From NCBI GenBank assembly GCA_003427395.1, contig BFEA01000187.1:1209471-1253211 (forward strand): a stretch of DNA of 43,741 nt, read 5' to 3'. Both the position numbers and the translations under genes were made by a program. This document shows positions 20,255 through 29,801 of this stretch, piece by piece. Each line of letters opens with the position of its first letter. Position 1 is the first letter of the stretch. The stretch is from Chara braunii (lineage: Eukaryota; Streptophyta; Charophyceae; Charales; Characeae). Below the pieces are notes generated by a model. That model was not told the DNA's origin and did no database searches. It saw only the letters and a list, made by a program, of their open reading frames with translations.

Positions 20255-21777
20255 TCACAACTCACCAAATCCTTCTTTCACACCTCCGTCAGATACACAT
20301 TGTTCAGTCCCCGCTTCTTCAACCCCATGTCGCACCGCCTTCCTAGCCGTCTCCTTATCTTTTTTCCCAAAACGGGCATCGGTCCTTATCTCTCCAATTT
20401 CATCCGCCGTCATTTCAACAGTCTTGTACGTGATGCCTTCTTGTTTGCACAAGATTTCGAGCCCCTCCTTCTTCAGAGCCCGAAGCCTCTTTTTCTCAAT
20501 CTGCAAGAACGTGAACATGTCGTTGACATCAACCGCTGACCCTTCGTCGGTCCCCATACGCACAACTATTGCACGAGGCCTTCCTCTCCTCATAGTCTTC
20601 AGCGCGTTACCACCATCTTCTGCTGCCTCTCCCAATCTTGTTTTCAAATTCATACCACTTATCGGTGTGATAGCAACCTTCGTCGTCAGTTTCTCCATCT
20701 GCTCTCGTAGCTTCGCTACTTCGGCCTCCGCAGCCAACTTCTCTGCCTCCGCCTCCAGCCGTTTCCTTTCTTCAGCAACCGTCCTTTGTTTAAGCACCTC
20801 AACCTCTTGCAGCGTACATTGCTCCATATCTCTCATTTTTCTCAATTCCTCATGGAGCACACCGGATGGTGATTCCACAATACGTATCCTGAACCGAGTG
20901 CAATTGTCAACTTCCGGCGTGATCATAGAGATGCACCCTCAGTCCCTCACTTGTTCCCAGGCCTTAGAGCTTCGTTCCTCCACATCTGAGTTTCCTCGAC
21001 GAATTCTTCTTTTTCCTTCCTTAACAGCTCAACCTCCGTCTTCAATCCCAGAAGAAGCACCTCGTCCTTGTCCCTACCAGGTCGAAGTTCCCGCATTTCC
21101 TTCATCAGCACACACATTCCATTTTCCAATGGATCCGTTGTCGTATTCACCTTCTGCCGTAGCTTTTCATTCTCCCGCAATAGCCTGTCCACTAGACTCT
21201 CGCTACTCGAATACTCCCGCTCCAACTTCCACTTATATTCTTCGTTCTCTCTCCTTAATCTTGTTATCTCGTCATTCACCGTGTTTTGCAAGCCAGCTCT
21301 CGTAGTCACTACCGTAGTAGCCTTATCCGCCGCTGACCGTACACCTCCATATATCATTGTCAACCTTTTTTCCAACCGATCTCTGACGGTCCGACCCTTA
21401 CTTCAAACTCTTCGCGTTCTTTTTGCTGCTCCTTTTTCCTATTCTTATTCTCCTCCTCTCGCTTCTTCTCCGCTTTTTCTGCCTCAGCTTGGTCAACAAA
21501 AGCAACACATCTATCGAGATTTTGACTCCAGAATCCTCTCCCTGGGTCATACCCTTCAGCCGGATACGGTTGCACCGGTACATGTTGCATAGGGGTCATT
21601 GGAACATTGGCAGGAGCCAGCAGAGCCAGGATCGGAGCACTTAAAGCAATAGTGTTCGCCCAAGTCGCTGGTGCTCTCCGAGGACGTGACCACTCTCTTG
21701 AGAAATGCCCCGAAACTCCATAGTTTTAACAGTTCCAAACAAAAGGTGCCGCCATTTTTGTATTGTAACAGCCACAC
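20255..21777 (-). pseudogene. PLE-B ORF1: zinc knuckle, coiled coils, helical motif
   Basis: It starts with E-H-Y-C-F-K-C-S-D-P-G (about 21656-21620), a zinc knuckle whose histidine and spacing have decayed. Then come frames with a Q-A-E-A-E-K-A-E-K-K-R-E-E-E coiled coil (21599-21360), a second coiled coil with leucine heptads (21375-20947) and a third (20926-20255, E-A-E-K-L-A-A-E-A-E-V). The last frame ends with L-K-K-E-G-L-E-I-L-C-K-Q-E-G-I-T-Y-K (20476-20423), the counterpart of the ICKDEGL motif in PLE-A, and runs into the GIY-YIG frame. A nucleic-acid-binding and self-assembling, gag-like role is an inference. Three frames are used, separated by shifts. Confidence 0.7.
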
Positions 21778-21823
21778 AAACTGTAGTCTTATTCCTACGG
21801 TGGTTACTCACACAAATGTATGG

Positions 21824-21990
21824 TTGAGACTTCAAGAAAGACAAAACATACCGCAAGCACAATTCATAGTTCTAATTCAACTAGGACAATCCAAGTGAGC
21901 ACTTAGCCAGGAGGCATGTCATAGAGAGAAGCTAGGGGAAGAAACATACAAAGAGGATGGCGATGACACATCAAGTCTCCCGAACGCGAC
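21824..21990 (-). repeat. PLE-B 5' pLTR, inner part
   Basis: It matches 16518-16684. The match breaks after GCGAC at 21986-21990 and resumes at GCGAC at 29802-29806. Confidence 0.85.
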
Positions 21991-23429
21991 CTTGGCGGTG
22001 TCGGTGCGAATACCCTTACAAGGATATCCGCCTTAGTTTTTGCAAACGACAGAAAATAAGTTAGACGTTTGAGTATACCGCGCGAGTCGTGGCAGTCTCC
22101 GTTGTTTATGCGGATGATGGTCGATTAGAATAAAGAGTGTGCGGGCGTACAGATTTGAGGCGCGCGTGATCTCTTTTAATTGTTGATAATTGAAAAGTCG
22201 GCGCGATCGCCGACCGAATTTTTTAATTTATTTTTAAGTTAGGATTAAAAAAATTATGTCTCGTTGATTTGCTTGCCTGTGACCTATGTGTACGTGCGGA
22301 GAACGACATCAACAACGAGGAGGTTTTGAATTGTTTTTAATAGGCCCGCGCTTCACGTGGTGTCCGTTTAGTTAAGGGTCCGAGTTAAACCAAGATTCGG
22401 GCCTACCGCTAGCGCTTGCGGCAACGGCGCGGGGATATTAGAGTAGCGCGACGGAATTGAGGGGTTGAGGGCCTGGCGGATTGGTTTTGTCGTTAGCTGC
22501 AATAGGACGGTGCTAATTTTCTTTTTTAGTTTGTCATATTTCGTCGACTAAAACTTTCGATATTTTATTATTTTGTTTTATGTGTCGGTCTTTTCTTGAC
22601 TCAAGGGGGCGGCACCGGTTCTTAGAGTTCGTCACGACAGTTGAGAACCTCAGGCGCGGGGCCTTCCGTGGAGGACTTACGAGTTTCCGTGTGTTTGGGA
22701 TGCTTGCAAAAATCCTTTGCGCTGTCCATCTCGAGACGCGGATTGATGAAGTCAACGTGTATGCGGACCGGTAGGGGATTAGCCCACAAGGCGGAAAAAC
22801 TTGAATGGCGGGAGCCTCTTCTGGGAGCACCGTCCGCCGGCCGCGAGTCCTCTGCAGTAGGTTTGAGTGTGAGTATGCCCATTGAAAGTCTGAAAGGAGG
22901 CAGGTGGCGCCTGGGCAAGAACGGCCCGGGGTACTACAACTGGGGCACGCAGGACTATAGGGGCAACTCTACTGAAACAGAGTGACTGGAGGCGGTAAGC
23001 AGGACCTACGGCGCTGCAAGCTACAGGTAGTGTCCGTTGGACTCGGGTATAGGGGCGGAAGACTAATTGAGCCACCTAAGGCAGTCGGCCCCTCAGAAAT
23101 CTCCCTAAGATCCGGGAGCTAACGAGCAGACCGTGGCGTGGGTATTGTCGGGGTGGAGAAGTAGGAGAAAGTGGCGAGAAGGTGGTGAGAAGGACGTCGG
23201 CAGTAGTATACGCTAGACGCACAGGCAGCCGGGCATGGCAAAGGGGCGGAAGACTAATCGGGCCGTCGGGGAGTCGGCCGCTTGTTGGAGTATCGTCCGT
23301 GACGACCTGACCGGAATGCGCTGGGCACTGGGGGACTATTGCGGGCGGAGAGCTGCATTAGTAGTTGAGGCAGAGTGGGGCGGACTGAGGGCAGGATACA
23401 ACGGCGAAGGGATAGAGCAATGAGTGAAT
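21991..23429. other. GC-rich sequence with unrecognised open frames
   Basis: Overlapping open frames on both strands (for example 22641-22985 +, 22622-22918 - and 22779-23075 -) reflect GC-rich composition. None contains a motif I recognise, and none stands out as the real one. The first 550 bp are AT-richer. A GGGCGGAAGACTAAT word occurs twice (about 23053 and 23244). Confidence 0.4.
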
Positions 23430-24330
23430 CGGGACGCGAAATCAGGCGGGGTGCATGCAAAGTATGAGAGAAAAGGCTATGGCGGAGGGCGAAAACGTAT
23501 GCCCGCTCAATTCATCGTGAAAGCGAGTTTGGGAGGATCGCGAGTGAGGGTTCTGGGACCAGGCGAGCGTGATCGTGAAGTCAGTTTGATTAGAGAGTTA
23601 GTAGAAGAAGTGGTGGTAGGAAAAAGAGGTGCGCGGGGAGTATGAAAGTGAAGAGTGGGAGTGAATGAACCTGTCGCGAATTCGCGCCGGGTGCATCCGA
23701 AGTTGAGAAGCAGCGAAGGCGCTATGGCCGAGTGAAAAAGAGGTAACAGGCCCGTTCCTTAACGGAATCGGGCGAAGTAAGAGCTGGTTCTGGAGTTTTG
23801 ACCCCGGGCGAGCACAATTATGAAGTTAGATTAGTTAGTAAGTTAGTAGAAATAGAGTTAGAAGGAAGAAACGGTGCGCCGAGAGATCTCGGAGAGTGGA
23901 GGAGTGAAGGAAGCGAATAGCTCGCCCGACTCTCGACGGAATTGGGCAAACCAAGATTTGTTTTCGTAGTTATTGGATAGGGCGAACTAGATTGTAAGGT
24001 TAGTTTCTACTAATAGTGAATGGGTGTTGAGGTACGAAAGGAAGAGGCTGCGCCCAACGGCTATGGCAACGAGGATATGGTGGAGGAAAAGGCTAATAGC
24101 AAACCCGATTCCTAACAGAATCAGGTAGGGAAGGAGTCGAACTGCAGGTTTTCAGCCATCGCGAATGCGATGGCCGGATGAGTTTCGGTGCTAGGATGAT
24201 GGTTAGCTCGGTATCGAGGTTGGAGGCCGCGCAGAGCTATGGTGAAGGGAAAAACGGGAGCGATGGGATTGAAGATCGCATGGCTCGCTCGTTCTACGAT
24301 GAAAACGAGCGAGTGAAGATGGGATTCCAA
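23430..24330. repeat. Degenerate tandem repeats, about 180-330 bp per unit
   Basis: Four units share an ordered set of words: GCTATGG (about 23479, 23719, 24059, 24236), a purine-rich stretch, CCCG-x-T-x-C, an AATCGGGC or AATTGGGC word, GGCGAG and a run of TTAG/TTAGTA steps. Divergence is high, so the array is old. Confidence 0.55.
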
Positions 24331-24434
24331 GGTTCTAAAGCACGGCGAGTTAGATGACAGCGGCAGATTAAGGCATTAGTGGGCGGTTTCAGCGATATGC
24401 GCAATGAAGGCTGCGCCGGGAGGGAGCCTCGAAC

Positions 24435-24881
24435 TTGCGCGATGATAAAGGTGTGGGGTCAGTTGCGGGGATTGGAGACTTACCCGTTAGCCTGTACACC
24501 AAGCAAGAATGGAAGGCTATCTGTCTGGCCAGTGAGCTGTTCAACGGGGAGGCAAGCGGCACAACTGCAAAGTTGTCTGTTGGCTATCGTGGCGCCCGCC
24601 TCACCAGCCTGTGCAGCGACAAGGTAGCTGCGGAATTACAAGATCCCGCTGAAAGGAGTGATAAGGAGAAAGGAGGGGGCGCTGTGTTTTATGTTATTGC
24701 CCCATGTCTCAAGTTGCGGTTGTGGCAGTACAGGTCTCGAGCTTCAATGGGGCAGCAAGGGAACTTGTGGGGGAGCTGCAGGCCTAAAGGCTTACCTGCT
24801 GGCCGGTGCGATGCCCAGTTCGTTGGGCAAAGCTGCAGCAGACGAGCCGCGGGGACGGTAGGTCGCTGCAGATCTGTCTGA
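24435..24881 (+). CDS. Hypothetical frame, 148 codons, unrecognised
   Basis: This is the longest open frame in the GC-rich insertion. It is mixed in composition with arginine-, glycine- and alanine-rich parts and several cysteines. No transmembrane segment, zinc finger or catalytic motif is visible. The frame could be a gag-like remnant or chance opening in GC-rich DNA. I would not treat it as a gene without a homology hit. Confidence 0.2.
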   Translation: MRDDKGVGSVAGIGDLPVSLYTKQEWKAICLASELFNGEASGTTAKLSVGYRGARLTSLCSDKVAAELQDPAERSDKEKGGGAVFYVIAPCLKLRLWQYRSRASMGQQGNLWGSCRPKGLPAGRCDAQFVGQSCSRRAAGTVGRCRSV

Positions 24882-25538
24882 TGGTCGGGGTTATTGGAGT
24901 TACCGACGGTCTAAGCGCGTGACTGAGGGTGTCATTGTGAGCTTGGAAGATTACGGGAGGATCGAAGGTTGACAACTGACTTTAGTTTGATCGGGCTATT
25001 GCGCGCTCCGGCCGCCATTGCGGTGCCCTCAGGCGCGTCAAGGTATCAAGGCCCTCTCACGCGAGTCTGAGAGCACCCTCCTTGGATCTGAGAGTCTAAA
25101 TGCTTCTCCTTCTGCCCTTCTTACTCTAAGTCTAATCCTGATCTGAGAGGAAGGCGGCAGTCGGGATTGCAACCCGTAGGACCGCAACAAGACTATGTGG
25201 GGAGTCTGCCCACCGATTGCGGGAGCTCTGCCGGAACTCAGGAAGAGTTCTGGAGGTAGAGAACTGAAAGGTAACCATTGTTTTTTTTTAATAAACCCAA
25301 TATAACCCCTATCCGTATTCCCTGTTGTGTTTTGACTTAGTATATTGCATGCATCCTTTCTTTGACTCTTAAGTTTACTTTTAGGATACAACCAGACTTA
25401 AATAAAGGAATCTGTGCAAAATTTCATTTTCAGTTTTGTTGTTTGACTGAAAGCAGATTGAGAAACAAAGAGGGTGCATCTGGGGGAAGGATGGGAGGAA
25501 GGCACTATTGCTTTAACAGTTTGGTTGGGTCATTAAGG
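24882..25538. other. No gene seen
   Basis: GC-rich to about 25260, then AT-richer. A GAGTCTGAGAG word and its variants recur near 25060-25095. Nothing else is recognised. Confidence 0.5.
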
Positions 25539-26437
25539 CTGGGAAGTTCCCATAAGTTTGGGGAGACCCAGTGCTATGTTTATTTTGGATTGCTTGGAGC
25601 ATCATACCATTCTATAAGTTTAGGTGGTGTGATTGCTCTGGAGGCTGGGAAGTCCCCATAAGTGTGGGGAGACCTAGTGTTATGAGATTGCTTTGAGAAT
25701 CAGGTCATTCTATAAGTTTAGGTGGTCTGGTTGCTCTGACCTGCGAGGGCTAGTTGTGCTTGACTTTTTCAGGGGCCAAGTGCACTCTGTAAGTTCAGGT
25801 GCCTTGGTTGCCTTGTTTATTCTGGGTTTTTCTTTGTTTATTTGGTTCTGAACGAGGAGGTCTGAGCCATTCTATAAGTTTAGGTGACTCAGCCTCTCCC
25901 TGCTTTTATTATGAGGGAGTAAATTTGACAGAGGGCAGACCATTCTATAAGTTTAGGTGGTCTAGCCCAATGCCTCGCACAAGTTGAATCAGAGAGGAAC
26001 GAATCAGGCGAAGAGCCAGACTGTTCTGAAAGTTCAGGTGGTCTGACTCAAAGCCTCGCACAGGTTGGAACCCAAAGGTTATAATTTGACTATATTTTAT
26101 TACTATTTTTATCTATGAACAGGCTAGTCGGGCAGGGTCCCATAAGTTTGGGTGACCTGACTATAGCTTATCACAAACTAAAGAGAGCATTAATTAAGAA
26201 TATAACTGAGGGTAACTTGGGACGGCTGAGCATTGTTTCTAAGATGAATGACTCAGTCCAACGCCCACCTTGAAGATTAAGTTCAAGGAGATATGTACAA
26301 CCTGGCTATTAAACAGTTCAGGACGACTAGAATGACCTAGTCATATGCCCAAAGAAGAAAAAAGTTGTTGTGCCCTGTGTTTGTGTATACTCCATGGCTA
26401 AGCAAGAGATGTTCCATAAGTTTGGGTGGTCTAGCTT
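25539..26437. repeat. Array of ten hairpins with conserved loop and co-varying stems
   Basis: Ten imperfect palindromes at about 25539-25571, 25606-25628, 25645-25677, 25701-25729, 25777-25806, 25863-25891, 25937-25963, 26017-26045, 26133-26159 and 26400-26437. The loop is close to TTCTATAAGTTTAGG in all. Stems differ but stay paired: AGACCA/TGGTCT, TGAGCCA/TGACTCA, CAAGTGCA/TGCCTTG, CAGACTG/TGGTCTG, CAGG/CCTG, CTGGG/CCCAG and AAGC-A-AGA/TCT-A-GCTT. A possible further member with another loop is at about 26224-26255. The array is non-coding and its function is unknown. Confidence 0.75.
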
Positions 26438-26724
26438 TATGCCCTATGTAAGTTGGGTATAAAGGGATAAATCGTTGAAAGATTACGAACTATTGTTTGT
26501 CCAGGTTGACTTGGGGATGGTGAGAGTACTTACCTTTGTGGTTTGGCCTGCATATGACTGAGTGAGGCTGCTACTTAGTTTGAGTTTCAGTTTGACAGGT
26601 AGTTGCTTTAGTTGCTCGCCACGTGCTAGAGCGATAGGAGTTAGTTCAAGTTCTACATTTTCTAAGCTAACTTTATTTTTACTTAGGTCAGTTTCTACAT
26701 TTTCTGAGATCACTTGTTATACTT

Positions 26725-27100
26725 GGCTTTGTATAAATTTTGGTAAGCTACTTTCTCTACGAGAAGCGCTGCCGAAATTTCTTCAAATCCAATGAGTTAG
26801 TCAAAATTTGACTTGTCAAAGTTCAACTTGTCTAAAGTTTATATATGACTTAGTAAAAATCTGGAAAGTCTCATTTTCCAAAGGGAGTGCTGCTCAAATT
26901 TTTGCTAATTCAGGGAGTTAGACAAAATTGGACTTTGAAAAGTTGAAGGCTATTTTTGTTTTCATATTCAGGCTGATATAAATTCTGGAAAGACACTTTT
27001 CCTGCGGGAAGCGTTGCCGAAATTTTCTTAGTTTAAAGGAGATAGATTTTATTTTGACAGGTGGCAATCCTGGAAAATCCACTCCGTATAAAGGAGATTT
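26725..27100. repeat. Tandem repeats with GGAAA hairpins, about 115-120 bp per unit
   Basis: Three units and a partial fourth carry a TAAATTCTGGAAAG-type start, CATTTTCC or its variant, a GGGA(A)GCG(C/T)TGCCGAAATTT block and a GAGTTAG or GAGATAG word. Units begin near 26734, 26850, 26975 and 27067. The GGAAA and TTTTCC blocks can pair. Confidence 0.6.
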
Positions 27101-27723
27101 TGTCAGGGTTTACCTTTCTTTTGGCACTTGCTTAGAGGTAGACTTAGGCTTAGTTAATTAGGATGATTTGAGTGAGATCGTGATATGGGGATTATTCTCC
27201 ATCGACATATAGATTTAGCTTGGGGATTGGCCTGTCTTGTGTTACAGGTCTTCTTGATCAATTGATTCAGGATTTGGGCTAGATTCAGCTTGATCTTACA
27301 AGGATCATCGTCTGCTATCACTGATAACTGGTCGGTTGCCGATTCGTCGGTTTACGATTCAACTCCAATCAACTCCTGCCACTCAACCTAAATGCTTTAG
27401 CCTTGTGATTTGAGCTGTTTTGTTGTGTTTTCGCCCGGACTTTATTTTCAATGGTCATCTAAAAAAAAATACTGAGTATTTTATTTTGAGAGTTGCACAA
27501 GAGTGAGGCTTGTATGGCTAAAAGCAAGGGGGGGTGTGAGTGCAGAGAATGGTTGAACTTGACCCCGTGTAGTGCATGAATTTTTTGGTTGAATCTTTGA
27601 TGTGATTGCAGATATGTTTGGTGATTCGGACTTTGGATTTGATTGCCCGCGCTCACATTCATATATATATGGCTGAGAGCAGTCTCACTGCGACTGTGAG
27701 AAGTGATCGTCCTATATTAATAA

Positions 27724-27728
<5 letters not shown>
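27101..27728. other. No gene seen
   Basis: AT-rich with no recognised domain. It leads into a TA microsatellite. Confidence 0.5.

Positions 27729-27773
<45 letters not shown>
27729..27773. repeat. TA microsatellite, left of hAT-like element
   Basis: An uninterrupted TA run broken once by G at 27761. Together with the run at 28663-28708 it probably formed one microsatellite before the insertion. Confidence 0.9.
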
Positions 27774-28610
27774 CAGGGTTACCAGCGTTCGGGACGGGCC
27801 GAACGCCCGAACGTACGGAACCCCTTCGGGAGGCGTTCGGTCATTCTGGCAGAACGCGGACAAAAAAAANNNNNNNNNNNNNNNNNNNNNNNNNNNNNNN
27901 NNNNNNNNNNNNNNNNNNNNNNNNNNNNNNNNNNNNNNNNNNNNNNNNNNNNNNNNNNNNNNNNNNNNNNNNNNNNNNNNATTTTCATAAAATTTCGAAA
28001 AAAAACTATGTTACGGAGACAAATAAACTAAACAACATTTGCCTGGGCACTACATCCAAATTTTTTACCAAATTTGAATTAAAAATCCAATACAGAAAAT
28101 AAACACTATGATAAAAATATAAAAAAAATGAAAGAGAATTAAAATGAGTGAGTGTGCCAGCACCTTTTCGACACCGCCATTTTGCCGATTTTTAATTATT
28201 TTTTGGCATTGACAAACGACCTGAAAATTTACAGATATGCAGTTTACATAATCAATAACTCATTTAAAAAATTTCAAAAAATAATAAAATTGTTTAAGCC
28301 CCGAAATAAAGTGAAAACAAAAAGTTAAAAGTGAAAAAAAACAAAATAGTGAGTGGGCGAACACGTTTTGACACCCCCATCTTTGACGATTTTTAATGTT
28401 TTCTTGGCTTAGCAGAATGACTTCAAAATTTATAGGCGTGTAGGGTACATCATAGCGAACTCACAAAAAACAAATCCAGAAAAAACAACTTATTTTTAAG
28501 CTCCGAAACATGTTTTGGCGGGGGCCGAACCTGGAGGTGTTCCGCCCCCGAACGCCCGAACGTCCAGGTGCCAGCCCGAGGGCCCCCGAACGTTCGGTCA
28601 GGTATCCCTG
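27774..28610. mobile_element. hAT-like MITE inside a TA microsatellite, with assembly gap
   Basis: The left end CAGGGTTACC (27774-27783) and right end GGTATCCCTG (28601-28610) are inverted copies. The arms continue with GAACGCCCGAACGT blocks on both sides. TATATATA flanks both ends, which would fit the 8-bp target duplication of hAT elements, but the TA run makes this weak. Inside, a ~203-bp unit (28145-28347 and 28348-28470 on) is repeated, with GTGAGTG and GACGATTTTTAAT-type words. There is no transposase. The 111-bp gap is at 27870-27980. Confidence 0.65.
27870..27980. other. Assembly gap, 111 unknown bases
   Basis: A run of N. Open frames crossing it are not meaningful. Confidence 0.99.
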
Positions 28611-28662
28611 TATATATATGTATATATTTATGTATATATATGTATATATATATCGTCAAATA

Positions 28663-28708
<46 letters not shown>
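28663..28708. repeat. TA microsatellite, right of hAT-like element
   Basis: An uninterrupted AT run. Shorter TA tracts also occur at 28611-28652. Confidence 0.9.
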
Positions 28709-28711
<3 letters not shown>

Positions 28712-29801
28712 TATGGCTTGGGTGTTTTCACGCAGCCTACTGTGATCGTGCATAAGGGTTAAACAGATTATGTTTTTGAGAAAGAAGAGAGATCCCCTTT
28801 TATCCTTTGCTTTTTATAATTTATAGTTGCACGTTGTAGTCCATGGCAGCCGTCAAAGTCAAACCCCTTGAGTTTTCTTCAGGACCTAGATCGTGGAGCT
28901 GGTCTCCAAGGCCATAAAAGACAATTGCCACCACAATTATGAACCTGTGTACCACCCACTCTCCGCAGGGTGCAGAAGAGGGTGTGATTTTCAACCGCAC
29001 TTGGCGGTTGTCCAGCGTCGAGAGATTAACCCTCAAGGCGCGTGTCAACCGACACTTGAGTGTCGAACGCGACCCTCGAGATTAACGAGCATCGCGTGAG
29101 TATGGGTACTACATAGTACGCCATCATGACGATCGCTTGTGTACGCTTGCATTGCGAATCGATATGAGTTAGCCCTGCGTCCGCGCGGTTTTATACTAAG
29201 TCTCACGCGTGACGCCTATCCGATTTCCGCATCGGAAAGTTATGGGATAACTACTAAGGGACTAGGAGTGTTGTCGCGTTGTTTATTTAGTGTAGTTTTG
29301 TATATGTATATGTACGTGCGTGGGGTGTGTGTGTTTATATTTTTATGTTCTTTGGAGTGGTGTGCGCGTGGTGTGTGGGATGCGTCCTAGTCGACCGGCG
29401 ACGAGTCGCGCTTGGGACCTCAGCCCCCCAAGATGTCGGATCGCGTGCGGGTTCGAAAGAGGCGTAATACCTCGCGTACCCTCTATGCTACAGCGAACAA
29501 GAAACGCCCTCGGCTGGTTCACCTCTGCGATTGCAACTGATCAGCTTTCGTACTGTGGACTGGTAGCTCGGCGGGGATATGCCCACCGAAGGGAGGTGAC
29601 AACTCCCGTAAGGTGGAGGTAAGTCGTGCCTCGCGTAGGCCCTATCCTGTCGTAGGGGCTCGCGAGAGGTATGACTGGCGTACTCGGCCGGAGCGGCTTG
29701 CGGAAGCTCCATGTATAATCGCAACGAGGATTTATACCAACTCCTGTGTGACGCGGCTGGGAGGGTCCTGCGCTCCCCCGTGCGGTGCCGGACCGATGCG
29801 T
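28709..29801. other. GC-rich end of the insertion, no gene recognised
   Basis: Open frames on both strands (for example 29320-29622 +, 29541-29864 -) lack recognisable motifs. The edge to the PLE-B pLTR is at 29801/29802. Confidence 0.5.

Larger units (their letters stand above)
21991..29801. mobile_element. 7.8 kb GC-rich insertion splitting the PLE-B 5' pLTR
   Basis: The other pLTR is continuous at this point (about 16684), and both edges here carry GCGAC, consistent with a 5-bp target duplication. The insert includes a 111-bp gap and a nested hAT-like MITE. I found no RT, integrase or transposase and no matching terminal repeats (direct or inverted) at the edges. It could be a non-autonomous retroelement with unrecognised LTRs, a composite, or DNA filled in during repair. 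Confidence 0.6.

Noticed and set aside
18247-21592. Long + strand frames (for example 20424-21305 and 21068-21592)
   Set aside because: They lie opposite the coiled-coil ORF1 and GIY-YIG of PLE-B. The minus-strand frames carry the domain motifs, and the serine/proline-rich + frames are their complements.
25539-26437. CRISPR-like array
   Set aside because: The conserved part is a hairpin loop of about 15 bases with variable paired stems, and spacers are irregular. The host is eukaryotic.
27606-28031. Open frames running across the block of N and the TA microsatellite
   Set aside because: The frame is produced by unknown bases and an IY/YI-type microsatellite reading. There is no coding evidence.
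21991-29801. LTRs at the edges of the 7.8 kb insertion
   Set aside because: I compared the first and last several hundred bases. Apart from a shared CTTGGCGGT near 21991 and 29002, no direct or inverted match extends.
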